From JBEKTW01 sp963727845 (lineage in GTDB: Bacteria > Bacteroidota > Ignavibacteria > UBA10030 > SZUA-254): DNA of 64,000 bases. The first letter of the stretch is position 1; every line of letters starts with the position of its first letter. The notes under the pieces were generated by a model. That model had not been told where the DNA came from and did no database searches. It saw only the letters and a program-made list of their open reading frames with translations. The position numbers and the translations under genes were made by a program. This document shows positions 42,194 through 51,323 of this stretch, piece after piece. The stretch lies in assembly GCA_963727845.1 (NCBI GenBank), contig CAVSHI010000006.1, forward strand, positions 506,728 to 570,727. The letters are read 5' to 3'.

Positions 42194-43605
42194 CATTTGC
42201 ATCTCGCTTGAACAATCCGAAATATCGGAATCCCAAGAACAAGTCTGACGATGTTGCATCGCCACACTTCGACGTTGCCGTCCTGGGAGGCGGGCTGAGC
42301 GGGCTTGCGGCAGCCGTGAAACTCTCTCTCGGCGGCGCGCACGTCGCTCTCATCGAGAGGGCGGGGAAACTTGGCGGCCGGTGCTACTCCTACGTCGATG
42401 ATGCGACGGGCGATGTTGTCGATAACGGCCAGCATGTTCTCGTCGGGGCCTACCATAACACCCTCCAATATCTTGAGCTGATCGGAACCCGTAGGTTCCT
42501 TCGCCGGCAACCGAGGCTGAGTCTCCCCCTGCATCATCCCACAAAAGGATTCTGTAACTTTGAGGTTTCTTCGCTCCCGAGGCCGTTTCATCTGAGCGCC
42601 GGCATGCTCACATTCAAGCTCCTTTCACTTCGTGAGAGGCGGCTGCTGCTTAATGTCGGGCTGGCACTGGGCTCGTGGACCTCAGCCCTCGAACGGGAGC
42701 TTTCTCTGCTGACAATCGAAAAATGGCTCGATACGTTGAATCAATCGGCCGAAGCGAAGAGATGCCTGTGGTATCCCGTGGCAGTTTCCATGATGAATGA
42801 ACATCCGGAGCGTGCCTCGGCGCTCCTTTTCGCCCGCTCGCTTCGAGCGACATTTCTCGGCGGGAAATCGGATTCCGCGATTCTTATCCCGCAGGTCGGA
42901 CAGACCGAACTGTATGCACGGGAAGCCGAGAGGGTCATTTTGGAACACAAGGGGAGTGTCTACCCAAACGCCGAGGTGGAAAATGTGGAGTTGACGGGTT
43001 CTAAGGTGACCGGTGTCAGGTTGAAGAATGGCCGGCACGTAGATGCCGGCCACGTTATCAGCGCACTGCCGTATTTCGCGTTGAAGAAGATCATGCCTTC
43101 CGGGGTGAGAAACGAAAAACCGTTCGCCGACCTTTCAAAGTTCGAATCTTCACCGATTGTGTCCCTTCATCTCTGGTTCGACAGGGACTTCATGAATGTC
43201 GACTACGTCGGATTGATCGGCCGGACACTCCAGTGGGTGTTCAACCGGAGGAGGATTGTCGGCGATAGCAGGAGCACGGGATATATCTCTGCGGTTTTGA
43301 GCGGCGCCTACGCTATAGTTGACGAACCGAAGGAGAAACTGATCCTGGTCGCGCTTCATGAATTGAAGGATGTTTTCCCTGCGGCCCGGCAGGCAAAACT
43401 CATTCATTCGGTGGTCATAAAGGAAAGGCGGGCGACGTTTTCTGCGACGAATGAAATTGAGCCGTTTCGGCCTGCGCCGGAGACGCAGGTCAGAAACTTC
43501 TATCTTGCCGGCGACTGGACCAACACGGGGCTGCCGGCGACAATCGAAGGTGCCGTCTTGAGTGGTTTCAGGGCGGCGGAATTGGTGAAGAATGCACTGA
43601 CGTAG
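42190..43605 (+). CDS. hpnE: Hydroxysqualene dehydroxylase HpnE
   Basis: A 471-residue FAD-dependent amine-oxidase-type enzyme that reduces hydroxysqualene to squalene. The dinucleotide fold is GGGLSG at 33-38 (VAVLGGGLSGLAAAVKLSLGG), followed by ERAGKLGGRCYSYVD and NGQHVLVGAYHNT. The C-terminal FAD site is FYLAGDWTNTGLPATIEGAVLSG. The start is GTG 42190, inside the hpnD stop. The first 25 residues are extra before the core and may be partly untranslated if a later start is used. Confidence 0.92.
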   Translation: MTFASRLNNPKYRNPKNKSDDVASPHFDVAVLGGGLSGLAAAVKLSLGGAHVALIERAGKLGGRCYSYVDDATGDVVDNGQHVLVGAYHNTLQYLELIGTRRFLRRQPRLSLPLHHPTKGFCNFEVSSLPRPFHLSAGMLTFKLLSLRERRLLLNVGLALGSWTSALERELSLLTIEKWLDTLNQSAEAKRCLWYPVAVSMMNEHPERASALLFARSLRATFLGGKSDSAILIPQVGQTELYAREAERVILEHKGSVYPNAEVENVELTGSKVTGVRLKNGRHVDAGHVISALPYFALKKIMPSGVRNEKPFADLSKFESSPIVSLHLWFDRDFMNVDYVGLIGRTLQWVFNRRRIVGDSRSTGYISAVLSGAYAIVDEPKEKLILVALHELKDVFPAARQAKLIHSVVIKERRATFSATNEIEPFRPAPETQVRNFYLAGDWTNTGLPATIEGAVLSGFRAAELVKNALT

Positions 43606-43658
43606 AGTGCTATTCCTTGTGTGTATCTCGGGAATAGACAGCTTCTGTATCGTGGCTG

Positions 43659-43726
43659 TTAACCCTCACCCTGTCACTCCGTGACATCCCTCTCCCACTG
43701 GGAGAGGGAGCGAGGGTGAGGGTTAA
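43659..43726. repeat. Cruciform-like intergenic palindrome
   Basis: A perfect 14-base inverted repeat (TTAACCCTCACCCT at 43659-43672, its complement at 43713-43726) encloses two further perfect hairpins: GTCAC/GTGAC at 43673-43685 and CCCTCTCCC/GGGAGAGGG at 43688-43708. The whole folds into a three-way junction. It lies between the convergent hpnE and thioredoxin-like genes and may end both transcripts or be a dispersed repeat of the CCCTCACCC type known from many genomes. Confidence 0.7.
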
Positions 43727-43777
43727 GAGTGGCATAACGATCCAACGTCTTGTTAAGACAATTTGAGTGACACGACA

Positions 43778-44632
43778 CTAATTCCTTAACAGACGCTTTG
43801 CCCGTTTTGTAAAGGGATTCTTCGGGAAGGATTTTTCAAGTACGTCGAGATATTCCCGAGCGCGGATTTCGTTCAATGCCTGCAGGTTCAATCCTGTGAG
43901 CAGAAAGAGCTGCTCCGCACGCAGCGGGCTCACGGGATACTTATCCAGCATGCGTTCCAGCACGTCGATGGCAGCATGGACTTCATTGAGGGCAATGTAG
44001 TCTTTTGCCATCGACATATCGATACGTTCTGAAAGTTGCCGGTCTCTTTTGACGGTGTCCGTATGAATGCTCTCCCTGTAGTAGGCGTTGCTCACGTCGT
44101 ATAATTTCAGTTGTTGAAAACTGTCGGCGGCGGCGATCCGCTTGCAGACGCTGTTGGGTGACTTTTCCAACTCGGTGAGGAGCGAATACACGCTGGAGAG
44201 GTCGGTCGGAAGAGCTTCCATTTTCTCCAACATCTCGGGAACTCGGACACGGCCTTCGACCCGCAGAAACACATCCCCGGAGATGTCGATGAAGACGGTT
44301 GTGGGAAAGTAGCTCACTCTGTAGCGGACGGCCAGCTGCTGGTACCTGTCGTTGCGAATCAGATTGCTGCTCAGGCGAATCTGTTCGAGATCGAATTTGA
44401 CGCACTCGAACCTCTGTAACATCTTGACAACGGCTGGCTGGTTCAAGGTTTCACTGTCCATTTCGATGCACTGCTCATCGGATGACGATTCGAAGTAGAG
44501 GAGGATCAATTTGCCTTTGGCAAGGGCATCGACTTTGGCATCGTCGAAGTTCCTCCGCCATTCCGCCTGCTGGCAGTGTGCAACCGCCGGCAACAAGAAC
44601 GCGACGGCAAGGATGAAGGTCATCCGACGCAT
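43778..44632 (-). CDS. Secreted thioredoxin-fold protein lacking CxxC
   Basis: A 284-residue protein. From ATG 44632 the N-terminus is a signal peptide (MRRMTFILAVAFLLPAVAHC) whose final cysteine may be lipidated. Residues 20-140 resemble a thioredoxin fold (GKLILLYFESSSDEQC, FECVKFDLEQ, YRVSYFPTTVFIDISGD with the cis-proline P). The redox motif is replaced by S-S-D-E-Q-C, so only one cysteine remains. The C-terminal half is helical and resembles tetratricopeptide-like repeats (AIDVLERMLDKYPVSPLRAEQL). The role is unknown; disulfide oxidoreductase activity is unlikely. Confidence 0.75.
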   Translation of the reverse strand: MRRMTFILAVAFLLPAVAHCQQAEWRRNFDDAKVDALAKGKLILLYFESSSDEQCIEMDSETLNQPAVVKMLQRFECVKFDLEQIRLSSNLIRNDRYQQLAVRYRVSYFPTTVFIDISGDVFLRVEGRVRVPEMLEKMEALPTDLSSVYSLLTELEKSPNSVCKRIAAADSFQQLKLYDVSNAYYRESIHTDTVKRDRQLSERIDMSMAKDYIALNEVHAAIDVLERMLDKYPVSPLRAEQLFLLTGLNLQALNEIRAREYLDVLEKSFPKNPFTKRAKRLLRN

Positions 44633-44663
44633 AAATGAAAGATAACACATTTGTACTTGTAGG

Positions 44664-44706
44664 GCAAAAAGAAACGACACGCTGTAGATTACAACGTGTC
44701 GTTTCT
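44664..44706 (-). terminator. Terminator after nrdJ
   Basis: A perfect 12-base stem (AGAAACGACACG at 44670-44681, complement at 44695-44706) with a 13-base loop. On the minus strand it is followed by a T-run (complement of AAAAA at 44666-44670). It lies between the nrdJ stop and the start of the thioredoxin-like gene and would separate their transcripts. Confidence 0.8.
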
Positions 44707-44843
44707 CTATTCTTGATCCGCTAAGAAAGGATCGGATTCTTTCCCGGATATCAATCGCTACGGGTTGTTTCCTCGCTTCTCAATGCTACGAGCATCCGTT
44801 CGTTTCCCCGTCCCGCCAGAAAACAGCGGGATGTTCGCAGACA

Positions 44844-47612
44844 TTAGGAACATCCTGAGGTCTCTCCACAGTTCACGCATTTGTAGCAGCTTCCACTGCG
44901 CACCATGATGCTTCCGCACGCGTGGCAGGGAGGAGCGTCGGACTGCGCTTGAAACACCTCGCGTTCGGCCTTTTCGTTAATCGTGCTGGAGTGAAAAGAG
45001 GGCTGCTCCTTTGCCACGTGGGCCGAATCCACGGTTGTGACAGGGAACTCGTTTCCGTTGTCCATGTTTGTCGGCTGATCTTCGGGAGGCAGAAACTTCT
45101 TTCCCAGCCATCTGAAGATATAGTCGCAGACGGATTTTGCGATCGGGATGTCCTTGTTTCCGGTGAACCCGCTCGGCTCGAATCGCATATGGGAAAATTT
45201 CTCGACGAGAACACGCAGCGGTACGCCGTACTGCAATGCCATCGACACGGCTGTCGCGAAGGCATCCATCAATCCGGAGATGGTTGAGCCTTCTTTCGAC
45301 ATCGTGATGAATATCTCTCCGGGCGTTCCGTCTTCGTACAATCCGACGGTAATGTAGCCTTCGTGGTTGGCGATTGACAATTTGTGCGTGATAGCCTGCC
45401 GCTCGTCAGGAAGCCGGCGGCGCACGGCGCGCCGTTTTCCCGTGCCGGCGGAGTGGTCAAGGCTCGTACTCAGCGGTTGCGTTCGCTTGCAACCATCCCG
45501 GTATATGGCAATTGCCTTCAGGCCGAGTCGCCACGCCTCAGCGTACGTGTTGCCGATGTCTTCGGGTGTCACATCCGAGGGCATGTTGACGGTTTTTGAG
45601 ATCGCACCCGACAGGAACGGCTGGGTGGATGCCATCATTTTCACATGTCCCATATAATGAATCGTGCGCTCACCCTTAGCCGGTTTGAAAGCGCAATCGA
45701 AAATTGGGAGATGTTCGGCCTTCATGTGTGGAGCGCCCTCAATGGTATCGTTCTTGTCGATAAAGGCAATGATGTGTTCGATTTGCTCGTCGATGTAACC
45801 GAGTTTTTTTAGGGCCAGTGGCACAGTGTTATTCACGATCTTTATCATACCACCGCCGACGAGCTTCTTGTACTTGACCAGGGCAATATCTGGCTCGACA
45901 CCGGTGGTGTCACAATCCATCATGAAGCCGATCGTGCCTGTCGGTGCAAGAACCGTGGCTTGTGAATTGCGGAAGCCGCGCTCCCGGCCGATCGCATACG
46001 CGTCGTCCCACACCTTGCGGGCAGCGGTCAGCAAGTCTCCCGGAACATATCGATCCTTGACTTCGTCCGCGGCCAGGCCGTGCATCTTTATCACACGAAG
46101 CATCGGCTCGCGATTCTTATCAAAACCATTGAACGGTCCGACCTCTTTTGAAATAACAGCCGATTGTTTGTACGCCTGTCCGCACATCAGGGCTGTGACT
46201 GCCGAAGCGTACGAGCGTCCTTCATCGCTGTCATACGGGAGGCCGCGTGCCATGAGCAGGGCGCCAAGGTTTGCGTATCCTAATCCGAGAGGTCGATAGT
46301 CGTGACTGTTCTGCGCGATCTTCGGCGTAGGATAGCTGGCGTTGTCGACTTCGAACTCCTGCGCAGTAATAGTGATTGTGACTGCATGGCAGAATGCTTC
46401 GGTGTTAAACTCGCCGTCCTCGGTCCGGAATTTCATCAGATTGAGTGACGCCAGATTACACGCGGTGTCGTCGAGGAACATGTACTCGCTGCAGGGATTC
46501 GACGCATTGATGGGAGCGGAATTCGGGCAGGTGTGCCAGTTGTTGATGGTTGTGTGAAATTGCATGCCGGGGTCGCCGCAGACCCATGCAGCTTCCGCCA
46601 TTTCCTTCATGAGATCGCGCGCCCGGTACGTATCCATTAGCTGGCCGCCGTTGACCGATCTGGTCGTCCAGCTCTTGTCCTCGAGACTTGCACGCATAAA
46701 CTCGTCGGTTACGCGAACTGAATGATTCGCATTTTGATAAAACACCGAATCATACGCGCCGCCGGGGACGTTGAATCCGCCGTCGTAGCCTGCGTCGATC
46801 AGAGACCACGCCTTTTTTTCTTCGTCGGCTTTGCACTTGATGAAATCAAGAATGTCTGGATGGTCGGCATTGAGGATGACCATCTTCGCCGCGCGACGGG
46901 TTTTGCCGCCGGACTTGATGACTCCGGCAAAGGCATCATAACCTCTCATGAACGAGACCGGGCCCGAAGCCGTACCGCCGCCCGAAAGTCCTTCGCGGGA
47001 CGACCGCAGCGTGGAGAGGTTCGACCCCGTTCCGGAACCCCATTTGAAAAGCCTTCCCTCGGTCTTCGCGAGCTCCAGAATGGAATCCATCGTGTCCTGC
47101 ACGGAGTTGATGAAGCAGGCAGAGCACTGCGGCTTCTCTTCGATGCCGCAATTGAACCATACGGGACTGTTGAACGACATGTACTGGTTGACGAGCATGA
47201 AGGTGAGTTCTGCATAGAAGGTTTCGGCATCTTCTTCTGAAGTGAAGTAGCCGCCGCTCCGTCCCCATCCCGTCATCGTGCGGGCGACGCGCTCAACTAT
47301 TTGCTTCACACTGTATTCCCGATCCGGCGACCCGAGAGGGCCGTGGAAGTATTTTGAGGCGACAACGTTGGTTGCCGTTATCGACCACGATTTCGGAACC
47401 TCCACATCCTTCTGTTCAAAAATCGTCTCGCCTTTTTCGTTGCTGATAACCGCGGCGCGAAGCTCCCATTCGATTTCGTCGAACGGATGCGTACCCGGTT
47501 TTGTGAATAACCGTTTGAATGATAGTCCTTTTGTCCGCCGGCCGGTCTCCGTTTGCTTCGAACCTACAACTACGTTTCCTTCAGCGCCTGGACTTGTTTC
47601 TGGACTTGCCAT
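44844..47612 (-). CDS. nrdJ: Vitamin B12-dependent ribonucleotide reductase, class II
   Basis: A 922-residue adenosylcobalamin-dependent enzyme that makes deoxyribonucleotides with or without oxygen. Typical stretches are WFNCGIEEKPQCSACF, GGKTRRAAKMV, the active-site loop NPCSEYMFLDDTACNLASLN, APTGTIGFMMDCDTTGVEP and a C-terminal zinc-ribbon with redox cysteines (CHACGSIMVRSGSCYKCVNCG). The start ATG has GGAGAG upstream. A promoter with an NrdR-like box lies 180-210 bases upstream; I found no B12-riboswitch core in the leader. The enzyme makes the organism dependent on cobalamin unless another reductase exists elsewhere. Confidence 0.96.
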   Translation of the reverse strand: MASPETSPGAEGNVVVGSKQTETGRRTKGLSFKRLFTKPGTHPFDEIEWELRAAVISNEKGETIFEQKDVEVPKSWSITATNVVASKYFHGPLGSPDREYSVKQIVERVARTMTGWGRSGGYFTSEEDAETFYAELTFMLVNQYMSFNSPVWFNCGIEEKPQCSACFINSVQDTMDSILELAKTEGRLFKWGSGTGSNLSTLRSSREGLSGGGTASGPVSFMRGYDAFAGVIKSGGKTRRAAKMVILNADHPDILDFIKCKADEEKKAWSLIDAGYDGGFNVPGGAYDSVFYQNANHSVRVTDEFMRASLEDKSWTTRSVNGGQLMDTYRARDLMKEMAEAAWVCGDPGMQFHTTINNWHTCPNSAPINASNPCSEYMFLDDTACNLASLNLMKFRTEDGEFNTEAFCHAVTITITAQEFEVDNASYPTPKIAQNSHDYRPLGLGYANLGALLMARGLPYDSDEGRSYASAVTALMCGQAYKQSAVISKEVGPFNGFDKNREPMLRVIKMHGLAADEVKDRYVPGDLLTAARKVWDDAYAIGRERGFRNSQATVLAPTGTIGFMMDCDTTGVEPDIALVKYKKLVGGGMIKIVNNTVPLALKKLGYIDEQIEHIIAFIDKNDTIEGAPHMKAEHLPIFDCAFKPAKGERTIHYMGHVKMMASTQPFLSGAISKTVNMPSDVTPEDIGNTYAEAWRLGLKAIAIYRDGCKRTQPLSTSLDHSAGTGKRRAVRRRLPDERQAITHKLSIANHEGYITVGLYEDGTPGEIFITMSKEGSTISGLMDAFATAVSMALQYGVPLRVLVEKFSHMRFEPSGFTGNKDIPIAKSVCDYIFRWLGKKFLPPEDQPTNMDNGNEFPVTTVDSAHVAKEQPSFHSSTINEKAEREVFQAQSDAPPCHACGSIMVRSGSCYKCVNCGETSGCS

Positions 47613-47791
47613 TAATTATGCTCTCCTATTGCAGACTGGTTTGTAAACTCGCTTGGATTAACTTCAGTAATAAGCCGGGCCTGCGAACAGAGCTACTGCC
47701 CGGCAAAATTAACACAAATTTCATGATGCTGTTTCCGCTCCATTTTGGGAGAGCGACGTCCCCTGAATCCCCTTGTCCTCGTTCTTAGTGC

Positions 47792-47824
47792 AACAAATAT
47801 ATTGAGTTGTGGACAAGAAGTCAA
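47792..47824 (-). promoter_or_regulatory. nrdJ promoter with NrdR-box-like operator
   Basis: On the minus strand TTGACT (47819-47824) and TATATT (47796-47801) lie 17 bases apart. The sequence ACTCAATATATTTGTT (47792-47807) covers the -10 site and matches 12 of 16 positions of the NrdR consensus ACACWATATATWGTGT as I remember it. NrdR represses ribonucleotide reductase genes, so both place and gene fit. A second dyad (ACACA-7-TGTGT, 47865-47881) lies about seven helical turns away. The leader also has a GCCGGGC/GCCCGGC hairpin at about 47675-47705. The rest of the 390-base space holds no gene. Confidence 0.55.
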
Positions 47825-48002
47825 GTGAAAAATGAAAAAAATTTTCTGAGCGATGGATAATTCAACACAATGTTACTGTGTAACTCCAAAAGCGACAACG
47901 AATTTACCGGTTTGACAACATTCAAGCACGAACAAGAATTCGCCACAAGAAAATTGGGGCATGATGAGTGTCCTCTTGCTTTTCATCCTGAAGGAAGTTA
48001 AT

Positions 48003-49861
48003 TTGGACACAATTAAGCGATACCAGACAATAAGAGGAATGATGGGACTAGCCGCGGAGTTTTCTACAATTACTGAGATGTTCGACAACGTCACAAGGAC
48101 ATTTGCAGGCGCGCAGCGACCGGCGCTGAGGCATAAGAAGGGGGAAGAATATGTCGGGACTTTCCTACGCCGCGTTACGCAGGAATGTGGAAACTCTCAC
48201 CCGCGGGCTGTCGGTGCTTGGCGTAAAGAGGGGCGATCACATTGCCCTCATATCGGAAAATCGACCCGAGTGGATAATCTCCGACATGGCGATGCTGTCG
48301 CTGGGAGCCGTCAACGTTCCGCTCTATACGATCCTCAGTCCCAAACAGATTGAGTTTATTCTCAATGATGCAAAGGTGAGTTACGTCATAGTCTCGAATC
48401 AACTCCAGCTCAATAAGGTGACCGCTGTTTCCCGGAACGTGAAAACGCTGAAAAAAATAATTTTGATGAATGACCAGGAAGACAACGAAACCGGAGGAGT
48501 ACTCGCCTACGCGAAGCTGATGAACCTCGGGAACAAAGCCGGCACGGAACATCGCGAAGCCGTCGAACGGGAGCGAGAGCGGATTGGGCCCGATGACCTC
48601 ATCACAATCATCTACACCTCCGGGACGACTGGCAACCCAAAAGGTGTCATGCTGACGCACAAGAACCTGGTGAGCAATATCCACGCTTCGGCTGCGGTGA
48701 TTCCCATTACGTCCGAAAGTGTCCTGCTGTCATTTCTTCCGTTTTGCCATTCCTTTGAGCGCATGGCAGGGTACTATACTGCCATGGCGTGTGGAGCTAC
48801 GATTGCATTTGCCGAGAGTATTGAAACTGTCCCACAAAACCTCCTGGAAATCCGTCCAACCTTTGTCACTGCGGTTCCACGGTTCTTTGAGCGCATGCAC
48901 ACGCGACTTCAGAAGCAAGTTGCCTCCCAGCCCGTTTTTCAAAGGCGGATTTTCGAATGGGCAGTTGGCATTGGCAAAGAATATGTTCATGCGAGAAAGC
49001 AAAAATCCTTCTCATGGATGCTGAGGCTGAAACGCGGGCTCGCGGAAATCCTGGTTTTTCGCAAGATCAAAAGCCGGCTTGGAGGCAGAATTGAGTACTT
49101 TGTATCGGGCGGCGCGGCATTGTCGCACGAGCTGGGTGAATTTTTTGATGCGCTCGGCATCCTCGTCATTGAAGGATATGGTTTGACTGAATCGTCTCCG
49201 GTAATCAGCGCCAATCGCGTTGAAAATTACCGGCACGGGACTGTCGGTTTTCCCATCCCGGGTGTTGATGTGAAGATCGCAAGCGACGGGGAGATCCTGG
49301 CACGCGGCCCGAATGTGATGAAGGGATACTGGAACAATCCGCAGGCGACGGCGGAAGCAATCGGCGCCGGAGGATGGTTGCACACCGGGGACATAGGCCA
49401 CTTCGACAGCGACGGATTCCTGGTCATCACCGACCGCAAGAAGCACATTTTTGTGAGCTTCGGGCGGAAAAAACATCGCGCCGCAGCCTATTGAAAGCCT
49501 GTTCCTGCAGAGCGAGTACATCGACCAGATTGTGCTCATCGGCGACAGGCGCATGTTCTGCAGCGCGCTTGTTGTCCCGCACTTCGACGTTATTAAGGAG
49601 TACGCTTCCCGGCATAACATTTCGCATTCCTCCAACGAAGATCTCGTCCTCTCTGATGAGATCCACCGGCTTATTCAGGAGGAAATAAATCGATTCCAGA
49701 AGGACCTCGCGCAATTCGAGCGGGTTCGGAAATTCACCCTGCTCAGTCAACCGCTCACGATTGACAACGGTGAAGTGACCCCGACCCTCAAGATCCGGCG
49801 CGGAGTGGTGGAGGAAAAATTCCGGCAACAGATTGAAAAAATGTATGAACAGGTGATGTGA
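48003..49861 (+). pseudogene. Long-chain acyl-CoA synthetase, two frame breaks
   Basis: AMP-forming ligase that would activate fatty acids with ATP and CoA. The three readable pieces are ITEMFDNVTRTFAGAQRPALRH up to 48158, the main part 48151-49475 with the AMP-binding site YTSGTTGNPKGVMLTHKN, EGYGLTESSPVIS and GWLHTGDIGHFDSDGFLVITDRKK, and then NIAPQPIESLFLQSEYIDQ onward to 49861. Removing one G at 48156-48158 and one A at 49468-49473 joins them into 618 residues, a normal length. The start TTG 48003 follows AAGGAAG. Every motif is intact outside the two single-base breaks, so a sequence error is at least as likely as decay. Confidence 0.85.
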
Positions 49862-49897
49862 GAAACGGGTGCCGTCCCGCTCTCACGAACGCCACGC

Positions 49898-49996
49898 GGT
49901 GACGAACCCCCGCCTGCCCAAAGCAATGTTTTGTTGCGGCGGGCAGGATTTCGTGACCGAAGATGTTGGTGTCACGGTGCGGACCGCGACACCAAC
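49898..49996. repeat. Pair of intergenic hairpins
   Basis: The first is GGTGACGAA/TTCGTGACC (49898-49906 and 49950-49958, one mismatch) with an inner CCTGCCC/GGGCAGG (49913-49919 and 49941-49947). The second is a perfect GTTGGTGTC/GACACCAAC (49965-49973 and 49988-49996). No T-run follows either, so they are not plain terminators. They look like REP-type palindromes or RNA structures between two genes. Confidence 0.55.
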
Positions 49997-50053
49997 GTAC
50001 AGGCTTTTTGATTTTATGAATGAAGTAAGAGCATCTTTGGAAAAGATCACGCA

Positions 50054-51176
50054 ATGAATCAAGCGTACACGCTGGCGGGAGAGGCACGTACCGGCCTCGC
50101 GACAGAAAAACTCTGGCTGAGAAGCAAGAGTTGGGACCTGTCGTTCATAAGTTTGAGCTCCGTTCTGGTTGCAGTTCCCATTCTCACCTATCTCTTTGCC
50201 AACCAGGCGACGCCCTCGATCAATAGCTTGCTGGCTACGCTGGGAATCCACTATACCTGGGACGATGATGCGAGCCGCAATCTGGTGAACGGCACAATCG
50301 CTCTCTTCATTGGCGGTCCACATATGTACGCAACATATACCAGGACTGCCCTGGACAAGAGCTTTTCGAGGAAGCACAAATTGTTTCTTCTCCTCTCGTT
50401 GATCATACCCTGTTGGAGTGATCGTTCTCGGGGTCTGGAATTTTCAGTTCCTTATTTCATTTTTCTTCTTCTGGGCGTCGGTGCACGTCATGCATCAAAT
50501 TGCCTTCATCATGGAATGCTACAACAAAAAGGCGAAAGTTTCGTTGTCGAAAATGTCCCGAATCATCGATTATGCCGTGGTGTTTTCAAGCCTCGCTCCG
50601 ATTGCGACGTACAAATTCGTCCGCGGCGAATTCATCATCGGGGCCAATGTGATCTTCTTCCCTGATTTCCTCAAAACGGATTATCTGTTCTACTTTGTCA
50701 CGGCATTTTTTGTCGCATCGCTGGTTATGTTCGTCTGGAAAACGGCGAACGAAGTCAGGGCAGGGGCGGCAAATTATCCCAAAATCCTGTTAATGTCCAT
50801 CACTGTTGTCATCGCATTCTTTGTCCCCGCATTCCCAAACCTGGATGTAGCCTTCCAGGGATTTAATGCGTGGCATTCATTTCAGTATCTGGGACTGACC
50901 TACTACATCAATAGGTTGAGGCACGAGCGGGGCGAAATCGGCACAAGATTCATCGACAAAATGTCGCGGGAAGGGAAGACGTGGATGTACTACTCCTTCC
51001 ATGTCGGGTTAACGTCCGTGGCGGTCGCCATTATCGCTATCCTGATATACTTCAGCCGGGGGCTTGGACTGTCGTTTGACCAGTGTTACTACATCGTTGT
51101 CCTCTCGTTCCTCCTCATGCATTATCTGCACGACCATCTGCTGTTTACCAAGCCGGAAGCTATTCTCGTGAATTGA
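50054..51176 (+). pseudogene. Histidine-rich polytopic membrane protein, one frame break
   Basis: Two frames (50054 to about 50410, then to 51176) join into 373 residues when one C is removed from CCC at 50408-50410 (LLLSLIIPVGVIVLGVWNFQ). There are about eight hydrophobic helices. Histidines recur at membrane-edge positions: GGPHMYATYTR, ASVHVMHQIAFIME, FNAWHSFQYLGLTYYINRL, YSFHVG and LLMHYLHDHLLF. This pattern recalls membrane di-iron or haem enzymes and the Brp/Blh carotenoid oxygenase group, but I cannot name a family. It follows the acyl-CoA synthetase. If the break is a sequence error, this is an intact gene of unknown function. Confidence 0.7.
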
Positions 51177-51323
51177 TGCTCGCTCGCGGGTCTCCATATC
51201 CCGCCAGTTGCTGCCCGCATCGTTCTTCGCTTCGGGATTCGATGTCATCAGTCTCTTTGATTCCTCCTTCAATGTTCATATATTTCTCACCTCAGAAGCG
51301 TTGTCACAGGCACATGGAAAGCG

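Noticed and set aside
44664..44706. Hairpin as a plus-strand terminator
   Set aside because: On the plus strand the T-run is interrupted and no plus-strand gene ends there; the minus-strand reading with nrdJ is better.
47613..47790. B12 riboswitch upstream of nrdJ
   Set aside because: I found no B12-box core or matching stem pattern; only a simple GCCGGGC/GCCCGGC hairpin is present.
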